Part shown: in pieces, positions 21,385 through 30,341 of the stretch | Position numbering within the stretch: the stretch's first letter is position 1 | Layout of the letters: each line of letters starts with the position of its first letter | Assembly: GCA_035550595.1 (NCBI GenBank) | Contig: DASZOV010000019.1 | Coordinates: 1 to 36,035 of the forward strand | DNA from: CALFMR01 sp035550595 | Lineage (GTDB): Bacteria; Acidobacteriota; Vicinamibacteria; Vicinamibacterales; SCN-69-37 | Direction: 5' to 3' | Length of the DNA stretch: 36,035 bases | Made by a program: the position numbers and the translations under genes | The notes under the pieces: generated by a model | What the model saw: only the letters and a program-made list of their open reading frames with translations | Told to the model about the DNA's origin: nothing | The model's database searches: none

Positions 21385-24075
21385 ATGCGACGGCTGGCTG
21401 AACGGCTCGCGCGCTGGTGCCTCGACGAGGTTGGTGCTCGCGCCGTGGCCGAAGCGCTCGCCGACGGTCAGGTGGAGGCGGCCCGGACACACGGCGTTGC
21501 CGTCCGTACGGCGGCCGTAATGAAGACCGTCGTGGCGCTCATGCGCATCGCCGCGGCGAGCGCTCAGCGTCTCGGCGACTGGCGTCCGTTTCGCTCCGCA
21601 TCGACCGACGTCCGCTATGCGGCACGGCGGCTGCGCGGTTCGCTCGCGTTCACGATCTTTTCTGTCGTTTCTCTCGGTCTCGGCATCGGCATGGCGACGG
21701 CCGTTTACGCCGTGGTGCATGCCGCCATGGGGCCGACGCCGGGTGTCCGCGACATCGACCGTGTCGTGTCAATCGCACGCAATGACTTCTACGGCAGCGG
21801 GCCTCTCATCAATTTTTCGTGGCCAGAGTTCGTCGATCTCGCGGCGCGGCAAACGACGTTCAGCGCCGTCGCGAGCTGGCAGGCATTTCCGGCCGCCGTC
21901 ATCGCCAACGGCCGGGCGACGTCCACGTTCGCCGAGTTCGCCAGCGGCGACTACTTCCGCGTCGTCGGCGTCGTCCCCGAGATCGGCCGCGTGTTGCAGC
22001 CGGCCGACGATCGACCGGGTGGACCGGCCGTCGCGGTCATCAGTCATCTGGTCTGGCAGCGCCTGTTCGGCCGCCGCGCGGATGTCATCGGCCGGACGAT
22101 CCGCGTAAATGGCGGTTCGTTCCAGATCGTCGGCGTGGCGCCGCCGGAGTTCCTCGGGCTCTTCAATGGCGGCCTCATTCCCACCGCTGTCTGGATTCCG
22201 CTGCACTCGGCGCCGCTCATTCCGTCGAGCACGATGTACGTGTCGCTCGATCCCGAGGACCGTGGAGCACATGGTCTCTCCGTCCGCGCGCGTCTGGCAC
22301 CCGGAACGACCCTCGCGCAGGCCGCGGCCGACGTAGCGGCGATGGCGGCAGACGACCGGCGCGAGCATCCACCGACCTCAGGTCGTTACCCGAACCACTG
22401 GACCGTACGGCCGCTCGCCGAGCAGCGCGTGTTCGGCGTGCCGCCCTTCGTGCTTCGCGGCATGGCGGCGACCGTCCTCGCGAGTGCGTTCGTCGTGCTA
22501 CTCGTCGCGTGTTCGAACCTCGCCAATCTGGCGCTCGCGAGAGCAGCCAGCCGGCGCGGCGAATTGATCATCCGTCGCGCACTCGGCGCGACGCGCGGGC
22601 GGCTCGTTCGCGAGATCCTGTTGGAGTCGGCGATCGTCGCCAGCGCGGGCGGCCTCATCGGCTTCATCGTCGCGCACGTCCTTGTCCAGATGGCCAGCAC
22701 AGATCTCGCGGTCGGCCGCGGCGCCTTCCTGCGCTTCGCGCCGACCATCGATGCGCGCGTGCTCGTCGCCGGCCTGGTCGCGACGTTGGTCGCATTCCTC
22801 GCGTCCGGATTGCCGCCCGCGCTCGCCGTGACGCGGGCTGGTGGTCCCGGCGCGCTCGCGGATGCCGGCGTCACGTTCGCGCCGCGCTGGCGCGGCCGGC
22901 GTGCACTCATCGCGCTGCAGGTGGCGGTGTCGGTCGTTCTCATCGGCGTCGCGGCGTTGTATCTCGCCGACGCGCGGCGCCTCGCGCGCATCGACACCGG
23001 CCTCGATCTCGATCACCTCGCGCTCGCGACGATTCCCGTCGAGATCCAGGCCTACGACGCGTTCCACGTCGCCAGATTGGCCAAGGCGGTCGTCGATCGA
23101 CTCGGCCACGTCCCCGGTATCACCGCCGCCGCCATGTCGTCGGCGTTGCCGTTCGGCCTGACGACGATCGGCGGAGCGCTCGTCGCGCCGCCCGGCGATC
23201 GGCGCGTGGCGACGGCCTTCGTCACGGCGGCTCCGCGGTTCTTCGACGTGACCGGCCTGCGCCTGCTCCGCGGTCGCGCGTTCACAGACGCGGACACGAA
23301 TGACGCGCCGCGTGTTGCCATCGTCAGCGAATCGCTGGCCACGCAGTTTTTCGAGCGAGGCGCGGCCGTGGGGCGGACCGTGTCGATCCGGCGCGTGCGC
23401 GTCCTCGGCACACCCGAGCGCCCGGAGGAAACCGCCATGATCGTCGGCGTCGCGGCCGACGTGAACGGCTGGCGCGCCGGCGCGCCCCTCGGTGCCGTCT
23501 ACGTGCCATTCGATCAGGCCTCTGAATCCGATCTCTTAATCCTTGCGCGCGCCGCGAGTGATCCAGCGCCTCTCGCGCGTGAGATCGTCAGCGCGATTCA
23601 CGTCGTCGATCCGACGGTCGCCGTCGCGCAGGTAGGGACCGGCCGCGATCTCGCCGGACCTTCCGTGCTCTTCCAGCGTATCGTTGGCGGTCTGTCGACC
23701 ATGCTCGGCGTCTTCGCATTCGTCCTTGCGCTCACCGGTCTTGTCGGCGTGCTGCTGCACGTCGTCGCCTCGCGCACACGAGAAATCGGTATCCGGATCG
23801 CGCTCGGCGCCGATGGGCGGAGAATTCGCCGCCTGATTGTCCGCCAGGGCCTGACGCCTGTCGTGGCCGGTCTGATTGCGGGCGCTCTGTTGGTGACCTT
23901 TGTCCGCGCGGTGTCCGGCGTCTTCATCATGCGGATGCATGTGCTGCCGCCGTTCAATGGCTGGGCTGTGACTGGGGTCGCGATGCTGTTCGCGCTCGCG
24001 GGCGCCGCCGCCTGCTACGTTCCGGCACGTCGGGCTTCATCGATCGACCCCAACGTCGCGCTTCGCGACGCGTAG
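21385..24075 (+). CDS. ADOP-type ABC permease (MacB/FtsX family)
   Basis: An 896-residue permease with about 75 extra N-terminal residues (MRRLAERLARWCLDEVGARA, helical) before the family start STDVRYAARRLRGSLAFTIFSVVSLGLGIGMATAVYAVV (in pieces). The rest follows the duplicated plan: MacB-like core (VVSIARNDF to about 320), first FtsX domain (VLASAFVVLLVACSNLANLALARAASRR), second periplasmic part, and a final FtsX domain (about 770-896, VVASRTREIGIRIALGADG). GGAGG five bases before the ATG gives a strong start. Co-transcribed with the PadR gene. Compared with the ADOP at 6394 the N-terminal extension is the main difference; its role is unknown. Confidence 0.93.
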   Translation: MRRLAERLARWCLDEVGARAVAEALADGQVEAARTHGVAVRTAAVMKTVVALMRIAAASAQRLGDWRPFRSASTDVRYAARRLRGSLAFTIFSVVSLGLGIGMATAVYAVVHAAMGPTPGVRDIDRVVSIARNDFYGSGPLINFSWPEFVDLAARQTTFSAVASWQAFPAAVIANGRATSTFAEFASGDYFRVVGVVPEIGRVLQPADDRPGGPAVAVISHLVWQRLFGRRADVIGRTIRVNGGSFQIVGVAPPEFLGLFNGGLIPTAVWIPLHSAPLIPSSTMYVSLDPEDRGAHGLSVRARLAPGTTLAQAAADVAAMAADDRREHPPTSGRYPNHWTVRPLAEQRVFGVPPFVLRGMAATVLASAFVVLLVACSNLANLALARAASRRGELIIRRALGATRGRLVREILLESAIVASAGGLIGFIVAHVLVQMASTDLAVGRGAFLRFAPTIDARVLVAGLVATLVAFLASGLPPALAVTRAGGPGALADAGVTFAPRWRGRRALIALQVAVSVVLIGVAALYLADARRLARIDTGLDLDHLALATIPVEIQAYDAFHVARLAKAVVDRLGHVPGITAAAMSSALPFGLTTIGGALVAPPGDRRVATAFVTAAPRFFDVTGLRLLRGRAFTDADTNDAPRVAIVSESLATQFFERGAAVGRTVSIRRVRVLGTPERPEETAMIVGVAADVNGWRAGAPLGAVYVPFDQASESDLLILARAASDPAPLAREIVSAIHVVDPTVAVAQVGTGRDLAGPSVLFQRIVGGLSTMLGVFAFVLALTGLVGVLLHVVASRTREIGIRIALGADGRRIRRLIVRQGLTPVVAGLIAGALLVTFVRAVSGVFIMRMHVLPPFNGWAVTGVAMLFALAGAAACYVPARRASSIDPNVALRDA

Positions 24076-24174
24076 CCCTGCTGCTCGCACCTTGCCGCCC
24101 ACCCTGCACCCGATCGCGTCTCGCCAGCGTATTGTCTCCAGGAGATGCTGACGGCGTTCCGCCGGAGACGGCCG

Positions 24175-25191
24175 ATGTCGTGGCGTAGGACCGCCATGTT
24201 CCTCCCGCCATGCCTGCTGGCCGTCGTTGCGTGCGCCGGCGTCGTCGTGCCGTGCGCGCTCCGAGCCTCGTCCGCGCAGACGGATCTCGACGCGCTCATG
24301 GCCGACGTCCTGGCGCGTCGCGACGACAACTGGGCGAAGCTCCAGCAGTACGTCCTCGACGAGCGTGACGCGTTCGACCTGCGCGGGCCGGGCGGCGTGC
24401 CTCTCTGGGGCGAGCGGCGCGACTACACGTGGTACATCCGCGATGGCTTCTTCGTGCGCAGTCCAATCGCGGTCAACGGCGCGCGCGTGTCGGATGCCGA
24501 TCGCGCGAAGGCCGAGACCGACTATCTGGAGGGCGTGAAGCGCCGCGATCGCGAGGATCGAGAGAAGCGCTCGAAGACGAATGACGACGAGGCGACCTCG
24601 AACACGGCGTCCGCGGCGTCACACGACGCTTCGGGGCTCGACATGAGCGGCCTCTTGAACGAAACGCGACGTCCCGGCTTCGTCGATGCCGCCTACTTCC
24701 TGCGATTCAAGTTCGAGCCCGGCCGCTACGCATTCGTCGGCCGTGAAACGCTCGATGGGCGCGCGGTCCTGCGCATCGAGTACTACCCGACAGCGCTCTT
24801 CTCCGACGACGACGATCGAGACAAGACGGCTGACGATCACGACCGCCGGTCCGACGAGGATCGCCGCAGCGACAAGACGATGTCCCGGCTCATGAACAAG
24901 GTGTCGCTGGTGACGCTGTGGGTCGAGCCGACCGCGCGGCAGATCGTCAAATACACGTTCGACAACATCAACATGGACTTCCTGCCCGCTGCGTGGCTGC
25001 TGCGGATCGACGACCTCCACGCGTCGATGCAGATGAGCGAGCCGTTTCCGAACGTCTGGCTGCCGGCGGGAATCGACATGACGTTCCGCGCGCTCACGGC
25101 CGCTGGCCCGGTCAGCGCCCGCTATCGCGTCGACTACGACGACTATCGGCAGGCGACGACCAGTGGTCGCATTCTGCCGCCGGCGCGATGA
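24175..25191 (+). CDS. exported protein of unknown function, partner of Omp85-like protein
   Basis: A 338-residue protein with a Sec signal peptide (basic start, hydrophobic LLAVVACAGVVVPCALRA, cleavage near SSAQ). The mature part begins with a helix (LDALMADVLARRDDNWAKLQQYVLDERDAF), has a long charged, Asp/Arg-rich low-complexity stretch around 135-155 and again near 230, and ends in beta-rich sequence (RFKFEPGRYAFVGRETLDGRAVL in two parts, then VTLWVEPTARQIVKYTF). The latter resembles LolA/RseB-type lipid-binding folds, but this is inference. An ATG at 24145 also exists but its GGAG abuts it; GGAG seven bases before 24175 fits better. The stop overlaps the next gene by ATGA. Confidence 0.75.
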   Translation: MSWRRTAMFLPPCLLAVVACAGVVVPCALRASSAQTDLDALMADVLARRDDNWAKLQQYVLDERDAFDLRGPGGVPLWGERRDYTWYIRDGFFVRSPIAVNGARVSDADRAKAETDYLEGVKRRDREDREKRSKTNDDEATSNTASAASHDASGLDMSGLLNETRRPGFVDAAYFLRFKFEPGRYAFVGRETLDGRAVLRIEYYPTALFSDDDDRDKTADDHDRRSDEDRRSDKTMSRLMNKVSLVTLWVEPTARQIVKYTFDNINMDFLPAAWLLRIDDLHASMQMSEPFPNVWLPAGIDMTFRALTAAGPVSARYRVDYDDYRQATTSGRILPPAR

Positions 25192-26456
25192 GCGGGCTTC
25201 CAGCGATCGTCCTCGCGTTCATGTTCGGCTTGGCGCAAGTGTCGATGCCGTTGTCTCAGACCGGAGAAGTCATCGCCGCCATTCGCGTCCACGGCAACAC
25301 GGCGACCGCCGACGCGGACATCGTCAAGGTGTCCGGTCTGGTCGTCGGGGCACTGTTCACTGACGCAATGCTCGTCGATGCGCGGCGTCGCCTCGAAGCG
25401 ACGCACGATTTCGAGCACGTCGAGGTCTCGAAGCGCTATGCCTCGATTGCTGATCTTTCGCAGGTGCTCGTCGTCATTGTCGTCGACGAAGGCGCGGTGA
25501 GCGTCGACTGGAGCGGCACGAGCGACGCCGAAGCCGCTGTCGTGCGGCGTCGTGGTCTCGGCCGTCATCTCATGTTCCTGCCGATCATCGACGCGGAGGA
25601 CGGATACGGCGTCACCTACGGCGCGCGGCTCGCGTACGTCGGCCTGGGCAGTCAGCGCGGCCGATTGTCGTTTCCACTCACGTGGGGCGGGACGAAACAG
25701 GCCGGCGTCGAGTTCGACAGGCCGCTCACGTCCGGACCACTGACGCACGTGCAGGTTGGCGCCGGTCTCGATCGCCGGCGCAATCCCGCCTTCGACGAAG
25801 ACGACAGCCGCCGTCGCGTGTGGGCGCGCGCCGAACGTCGCCTCGGATTCGTCCGCGCGGGTGTCACCGGCGATCGGCAGCACGTGTCCTTCGCGGACCG
25901 ACGGGACGAGGTCACGTCGTACGGAGCCGACGTGACATTCGACACGCGCGTCGATCCGTTGTTCCCACGGAATGCGGTCGATCTGTCAGCGTCGTGGACC
26001 GCGCGGCACATCACGTCCAGCAGCGTCGTGCATCAAACGATGCTCGACGGTCGCGCGTACTTGGGCCTCGTCGGCCAGTCGGTGCTCGTCGCTCGCGCTT
26101 CGCGAGAGGCGGCCGATGGCACACTGCCGCCGTACCTGCAGCCGCTCGTCGGTGGTTGGGAGAACCTGCGCGGCTTCGCGGCAGGCGCGTTCGTGGGCGA
26201 CACGGCGGTGACGGGATCGTTGGAACTGCGCGTGCCGTTGTCGTCACCGCTGCGCGTGGCGCGCTTTGGCGTGAGCGCGTTCATCGACACCGGGACGGCG
26301 TACGCGCACGACGCGCGTCTCGGCAGCCAACCCATGCACGTCGGCGTGGGCGGCGGCGTGTGGTGGACGGCCACCGTCTTCCATCTCGGTATCTCGGCGG
26401 CGCACGGTCTCGGCGCATCCACGCGTGTGAACTTCGGCGGCGGCCTGGAATTCTGA
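25188..26456 (+). CDS. compact BamA/TamA (Omp85) family outer membrane protein
   Basis: A 422-residue protein with a signal peptide, a single POTRA domain (IAAIRVHGNTATADADIV to about residue 105) and a beta barrel (about 125-422). The Omp85 signature is present: GGWENLRGF with LRGF at 327-330, followed by GSLELRVPL, and the C-terminus ends in an aromatic residue after FGGGLEF. BamA and TamA have five and three POTRA domains, so this is a minimal member. It may insert or export a specific partner; the exported protein encoded in the overlapping gene upstream is the obvious candidate. Followed by a hairpin at 26481-26496. Confidence 0.85.
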   Translation: MSGLPAIVLAFMFGLAQVSMPLSQTGEVIAAIRVHGNTATADADIVKVSGLVVGALFTDAMLVDARRRLEATHDFEHVEVSKRYASIADLSQVLVVIVVDEGAVSVDWSGTSDAEAAVVRRRGLGRHLMFLPIIDAEDGYGVTYGARLAYVGLGSQRGRLSFPLTWGGTKQAGVEFDRPLTSGPLTHVQVGAGLDRRRNPAFDEDDSRRRVWARAERRLGFVRAGVTGDRQHVSFADRRDEVTSYGADVTFDTRVDPLFPRNAVDLSASWTARHITSSSVVHQTMLDGRAYLGLVGQSVLVARASREAADGTLPPYLQPLVGGWENLRGFAAGAFVGDTAVTGSLELRVPLSSPLRVARFGVSAFIDTGTAYAHDARLGSQPMHVGVGGGVWWTATVFHLGISAAHGLGASTRVNFGGGLEF

Positions 26457-26480
26457 CGTCCAGCCCCGTGGGTCGCCGCC

Positions 26481-26496
26481 TGCCCATCCTTGGGCA
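26481..26496. terminator. hairpin after the Omp85-like gene
   Basis: TGCCCA and TGGGCA pair over six bases around the loop TCCT, 25 bases after the stop. No T-run. The remaining gap to 26654 holds no gene or RNA that I recognise. Confidence 0.4.
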
Positions 26497-26654
26497 CGAC
26501 GCGCGCGATCAGCTCTGAAATATCGCCGGACCCGCCGCCGCATCGGCGCGTTCCATCGTCGTCGCATCCGCGGCACTTTTCTTGCTGATTCACCGTATCG
26601 CCCGTGCGCGCGGCGGTACCGACGTTCCGCGGTGACTTGTCGCGGGAGGTCGGC

Positions 26655-28379
26655 ATGTTTTCGACCGCGGTCAGACCCGCCCCTCTCACACTCCACACCC
26701 GGCCGCGCCGCCATCCGCTGTGTCTCGCGGAGGTTCGCGTGCTGGCGCTCGTGCTCCTCGCGGCACTGGCGCTCGCGACGCGGGTGTTGTCGCTCGGAGC
26801 GAACGGCCTGGCCGAAGACGAGATGGACAAGTTGCACGGCGCGGAAGACTACCGTCAGGGAGTCTTCACCGCGGACGGCGAGCACCCTGCGCTCATGAAG
26901 CTGGCGGTCGCCGCGTCGCTCGTCACAGCCGACGCGTGGAACCGTGCGGCACACGTGGTCGGCGTCCGACCGATCTCGATCGAAGCGGCCGTACGTCTGC
27001 CCAACGCCGTGGCCGGTGCGGCGACGACCATTGTCTTGTATCTGCTCGTCGAACAGTTCTTCACGCCACTCATCGCCATGTGCGCGGCGTGGTTCTGGGC
27101 GTTCGATCTCGGCGCCGTCGCGACCAGCCGGATCGCGAAAGAAGACACGTTCGTGCTGTTGTTCCTGTTGCTCGCGGCGCTCTTGTACGAACGCGGCAAA
27201 CGCGTCGGCGTCGCGTCGCCCCGCATGGCGCAGCGGTGGTTCGCCGCGGCCGGTGCGGCCTTCGGGCTGATGATGGCGTCGAAGTACCTGCCGTATCTGT
27301 TCGGCATCCACGTCCTCTACTTCCGCGCCGCCGAGCCGCATCCCGGCCGTAATCGTCCCGACAAGCCGATCTACTTCGGCGCGATGGCGGTGGGCTTTCT
27401 GATCGCGAACTTTCCGATCCTGTGGCCGGGCAACTGGGCCACGATCGCGACCTTCCTCGACGGTCACGCCGTCGAGCACTCCGGCTACGTGTTCCAGGGA
27501 ACGCTCTGGCCGAATGCGCTCTGGCTCACGCCGCGAGGCGTGCCCGTCTGGTTCTATCTCGCCGACCTCGTGACGAAGACACCACTCGCCGTGCTGGCGG
27601 CCGTCGTCGTTGGCCTCGTGGCGCTCGTCGGGCGGCGTCGCGAACGCGGCGCCGTGTTCGTCTGGACGTTCCTGCTGCTGACGCTCGTTCCGTACTCGCT
27701 CGTCGCGACGAAGTTCCTGCGCTACCTGCTGCCGACACGTGCGATGCTCGACATCATCGCCGCGCTCGGCGTTGTCTGGGTGATGGATCAGGCGGCACAT
27801 CGCGCACCACGCTGGCGCATGCTCGCTGCAGCGGGTGGGGCGGTCGTGATGCTGACGCCGGCGATCGCGTGGGTCCACGCGCAGCCATTCGTCAGCCTGT
27901 ATCGCAATGCACTCGGCACCGCGCTCGCGCCGTCGACGCTCTGGTTCCCTCCCGACGAACTGTACGACGCGGGGCTGCGTGAGGCCGTCGAGGCCGTGGC
28001 GGCGCGCGCGCCGCGCGGGGCAATCGTCGTGACCGAAGCGCCAGCCGTGGCTGCGTTCTACGCGGCCAGAGACGATCGATCTGATCTGTTGGTCCGGTAT
28101 CCCGCGCCTGGCGATCCGCAGTCCTCAGAGTGGTTCATCGTGCAGCCCGGCCGGATCTATTTCGAGAACCGCGCTGCGGTCGATCGCGCGCGTCAATCGG
28201 CGCCGGTCATCGCCGTCGATGTCAATCGCTTCCGTGCGGCCGAGGTGTACCATGGCGGCCGCGGTGATCGTCGTGGGCCCATCGTCGAGACGATGACAGT
28301 TTGGCGGCGGCCGGGCAGCGCGCCCGCGGCCGTCCGCGTGACCATGCACACGTCGGCGGTCGCTGCGGTCGGTGAATAG
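26655..28379 (+). CDS. GT39-type membrane glycosyltransferase (ArnT/PMT-like)
   Basis: A 574-residue integral membrane protein of the GT-C fold. After the first helix (about 28-48) comes the catalytic loop LAEDEMDKLHGAEDY with Asp55-Glu56, and DGEHPALMKL with His77-Pro78, typical of phospholipid-carrier-dependent glycosyltransferases. Many further helices follow (about 105-130, 150-170, 195-215, 235-255, 295-320, 340-360, 385-400), then a periplasmic soluble domain from about 420. It should move a sugar from a polyprenyl or dolichyl phosphate to a lipid or protein in the periplasm. GGGAGG six bases before ATG 26655 supports this start over the GTG at 26604. Confidence 0.88.
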   Translation: MFSTAVRPAPLTLHTRPRRHPLCLAEVRVLALVLLAALALATRVLSLGANGLAEDEMDKLHGAEDYRQGVFTADGEHPALMKLAVAASLVTADAWNRAAHVVGVRPISIEAAVRLPNAVAGAATTIVLYLLVEQFFTPLIAMCAAWFWAFDLGAVATSRIAKEDTFVLLFLLLAALLYERGKRVGVASPRMAQRWFAAAGAAFGLMMASKYLPYLFGIHVLYFRAAEPHPGRNRPDKPIYFGAMAVGFLIANFPILWPGNWATIATFLDGHAVEHSGYVFQGTLWPNALWLTPRGVPVWFYLADLVTKTPLAVLAAVVVGLVALVGRRRERGAVFVWTFLLLTLVPYSLVATKFLRYLLPTRAMLDIIAALGVVWVMDQAAHRAPRWRMLAAAGGAVVMLTPAIAWVHAQPFVSLYRNALGTALAPSTLWFPPDELYDAGLREAVEAVAARAPRGAIVVTEAPAVAAFYAARDDRSDLLVRYPAPGDPQSSEWFIVQPGRIYFENRAAVDRARQSAPVIAVDVNRFRAAEVYHGGRGDRRGPIVETMTVWRRPGSAPAAVRVTMHTSAVAAVGE

Positions 28380-28413
28380 CCGCCGATCGGACGGTCATTG
28401 CCGAGGAGCATCC

Positions 28414-28965
28414 ATGGATCCGGCAGCCATTTACCTGCGGGACACGATCGACACGTTTCGCCGGTACCGGCGTCTTGGCGAGGCTGCGCTGGCGCAGGTG
28501 TCCGACGCCGATCTCGTCGTGCAGATCGACGGCGAGGCCAACAGCCTCGCCATGATCGTGCATCACATCGCGGGCAACCTGCGGTCGCGCTTCACGGACT
28601 TCCTCACGGCCGATGGCGAGAAGCCCGACCGTGACCGCGATCGCGAGTTCGACGTCGTCGACCCGACGCGCGCGGAGATGCTCGCGCAGTGGGAGACCGG
28701 CTGGTCGATCCTCACCGGCGCGCTCGAGGCGCTCACGCCGGCGGACATGACGCGGACCGTCCACATCCGTGGCGAGGCCTTCGTCGTCGTCGAAGCATTG
28801 AACCGATCGGCCGCGCACATCGCGTATCACGTCGGCCAGATGGTCCTGCTCGCCAAACACTTCGCCGGCGCACGCTGGACGTCGCTCAGCATCCCGAAGG
28901 GCCAGTCGCAGGCCTATAGCGTCGGCACGTTCAAGCAGGACATCGTTCCGCCGTCTCGCACCTAA
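28414..28965 (+). CDS. DUF1572 / DinB superfamily protein
   Basis: A 183-residue four-helix-bundle protein. Its candidate metal ligands are His50 or His51 (MIVHHIAGN) and His135 and His139 (SAAHIAYHVGQMV), the usual H-H-H triad of the DinB/YfiT superfamily; the family DUF1572 is recognised by the N-terminal DTFRRYRRLGEAAL and the SIPKGQS end. These proteins are suspected thiol S-transferases. GGAG seven bases before the ATG supports the start. Its stop codon overlaps that of the convergent HAAS membrane protein gene (TAA and TAG share bases in CTAA). Confidence 0.9.
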   Translation: MDPAAIYLRDTIDTFRRYRRLGEAALAQVSDADLVVQIDGEANSLAMIVHHIAGNLRSRFTDFLTADGEKPDRDRDREFDVVDPTRAEMLAQWETGWSILTGALEALTPADMTRTVHIRGEAFVVVEALNRSAAHIAYHVGQMVLLAKHFAGARWTSLSIPKGQSQAYSVGTFKQDIVPPSRT

Positions 28966-29927
28966 ACGAGCGACGGCATCTGCGGCAGCGTGATGCGCCG
29001 CAGGCGCATGCCTTCCCGAATCACCTGGATCGTGGCGATGACGACCGCGCCGAGGAGGCAGGCCTGGATGATGCCATTCACCAGTACCGGCAGACCGGCG
29101 GGCGCGGCATCAGGCCGCGCCAGGACGACGAACGATCCCACACGCATCAACACGAGCGCGAGCACCAGCGTCGCGACCTGACCGATGAGACGCGCGATCG
29201 TCTTCGCGCGCGTGCGATGCGGCCGCACGAGATCGAGCACGTTCAGCAGCATCGACCAGAGCATGAGCGCGAGGACGGGCAGGTAGGCGACTTGCCAGCC
29301 AGGTCCGAGTGCCAGGAACGATGCGGATGGGCCGAGCACGAGCGACGCGGAGTGTCGTGCGGCAATCCACCAGCAGGCGCACGCCGCCGTGACGAGGAAT
29401 TCGATGGTGACGTTGAGCCGTGACACGCCGGTCCCTTCGCGTGGGACGGGCGGCAGCGAACGTGGATTCCACGCCGACAGCTTGCACGCGCGCGGCGCGA
29501 CGAGATCGATGACGATGAACACGCCGGTGATCCAGCCGAAGGTCGCGATGAGCACCGAGGGAAGGCGCTGCAGGATGCCGAGGCTTGCGTGAATGCCGGC
29601 GCCGGTGGCGGAGAATGCCACCGCCACGGCGGCGTTCACGACGACACACGCGACGAGCGCGATCGCGAGGATGCGGATGTACATCGGATAAACCGTCGGT
29701 CCGATGAGATAGCGCGCCGGCCGATAGCGTGCGGCGAGGAGCATCGGATGGCCGTATGCCTGCAGCAGCTCCGCCGCGTCGTTGTCAGACAGCGGGTGCC
29801 CGAGCTCGGATTCCAGATCTTCGACGCGCGAGGCGAGATCCTCGGACAGCTCGCGGATGATGTCGTCCTGCTGTGCCGCCGGCAGGTACGAGCGAACGGC
29901 GTGAAGGTAACGATCGATCAGGTCCAT
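28962..29927 (-). CDS. HAAS-type signalling membrane protein
   Basis: A 321-residue protein. Residues 1-65 form a soluble helical HAAS-like (DUF1700) domain: MDLIDRYLHAVRSYLP, DDIIRELSEDLASRVEDLE, HPLSDNDAAELLQAYGHP. Seven or so membrane helices follow (about 80-100, 125-145, 175-195, 205-245, 265-285, 300-315). The gene begins 10 bases after the PadR stop, and the ribosome site (TGAGGA) overlaps that stop. PadR-HAAS pairs are a known two-gene layout in Firmicutes and Acidobacteria, in which the membrane protein may relay an envelope signal to PadR or be its target. The function is otherwise unknown. Confidence 0.85.
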   Translation of the reverse strand: MDLIDRYLHAVRSYLPAAQQDDIIRELSEDLASRVEDLESELGHPLSDNDAAELLQAYGHPMLLAARYRPARYLIGPTVYPMYIRILAIALVACVVVNAAVAVAFSATGAGIHASLGILQRLPSVLIATFGWITGVFIVIDLVAPRACKLSAWNPRSLPPVPREGTGVSRLNVTIEFLVTAACACWWIAARHSASLVLGPSASFLALGPGWQVAYLPVLALMLWSMLLNVLDLVRPHRTRAKTIARLIGQVATLVLALVLMRVGSFVVLARPDAAPAGLPVLVNGIIQACLLGAVVIATIQVIREGMRLRRITLPQMPSLV

Positions 29928-29937
29928 GATGATGTCC

Positions 29938-30273
29938 TCACAGAAGACGATCCAGCGACGCGTTGAGCGCCTGCCACTCGTGAACGAGCGGCTTCAGCAC
30001 CGCTTTGCCGGCCGGTGACAGCCGGTAGAACCGCTTGTTGCGCTTGTCTTCCTCGCGCCACTCACTGACGAGCAGCCCCTGCGCCTCCAGACGACGGAGC
30101 AGGGGATAGAGCGTGCCTTCGTCAATCTCCAGACCGATGTCGACGAGCGCCTTGCGCAGCGTGTAGCCGTAGTGCTCGGTCCGCAGCCGGGCCAGCACGG
30201 CGAGCGTCAAACACCCGCGCCGGAGCTCGAGGCGCAGGTTTTCGAAGGTGGGAAGGTCGTCGGTCACGGCCAT
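29938..30273 (-). CDS. PadR family transcriptional regulator
   Basis: A 111-residue winged-helix protein. The HTH spans about 15-75 (LRRGCLTLAVLARLRTEHYGYTL, EIDEGTLYPLLRRLEAQGLL), the wing contains WREEDKRNKRFYRLSPAGKAVL, and the C-terminal helix (VHEWQALNASLDRLL) would make the dimer. This is a complete class PadR-s2 protein. The ATG at 30273 has no clear ribosome site; the promoter and palindrome at 30300-30329 are just upstream, giving a short leader. Operon with the HAAS membrane protein. Confidence 0.92.
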   Translation of the reverse strand: MAVTDDLPTFENLRLELRRGCLTLAVLARLRTEHYGYTLRKALVDIGLEIDEGTLYPLLRRLEAQGLLVSEWREEDKRNKRFYRLSPAGKAVLKPLVHEWQALNASLDRLL

Positions 30274-30299
30274 GGTGTGTCGCGCATCGTGTATGACGC

Positions 30300-30329
30300 A
30301 TACTATGTGACAAACAGTATTTGTGTCAA
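30300..30329 (-). promoter_or_regulatory. padR-HAAS promoter with palindromic operator
   Basis: On the minus strand a perfect -35 TTGACA (30329-30324) stands 18 bases before a fair -10 TAGTAT (30305-30300). Inside lies an imperfect palindrome, arms ATACTATGT and AAACAGTAT (7 of 9 pairs) around GAC, at 30300-30320. It overlaps the spacer and -10, as expected of an autorepressor site. Confidence 0.65.
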
Positions 30330-30341
30330 GGGCCACGCGAC

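Noticed and set aside
26457..26654. tRNA or other known RNA gene in the gap
   Set aside because: No cloverleaf or known riboswitch core is visible; only a short hairpin at 26481-26496.
26244..27878. A 544-residue minus-strand open frame
   Set aside because: Antisense of the Omp85 and GT39 genes, with low-complexity Arg/Glu/His composition typical of GC-rich shadow frames.
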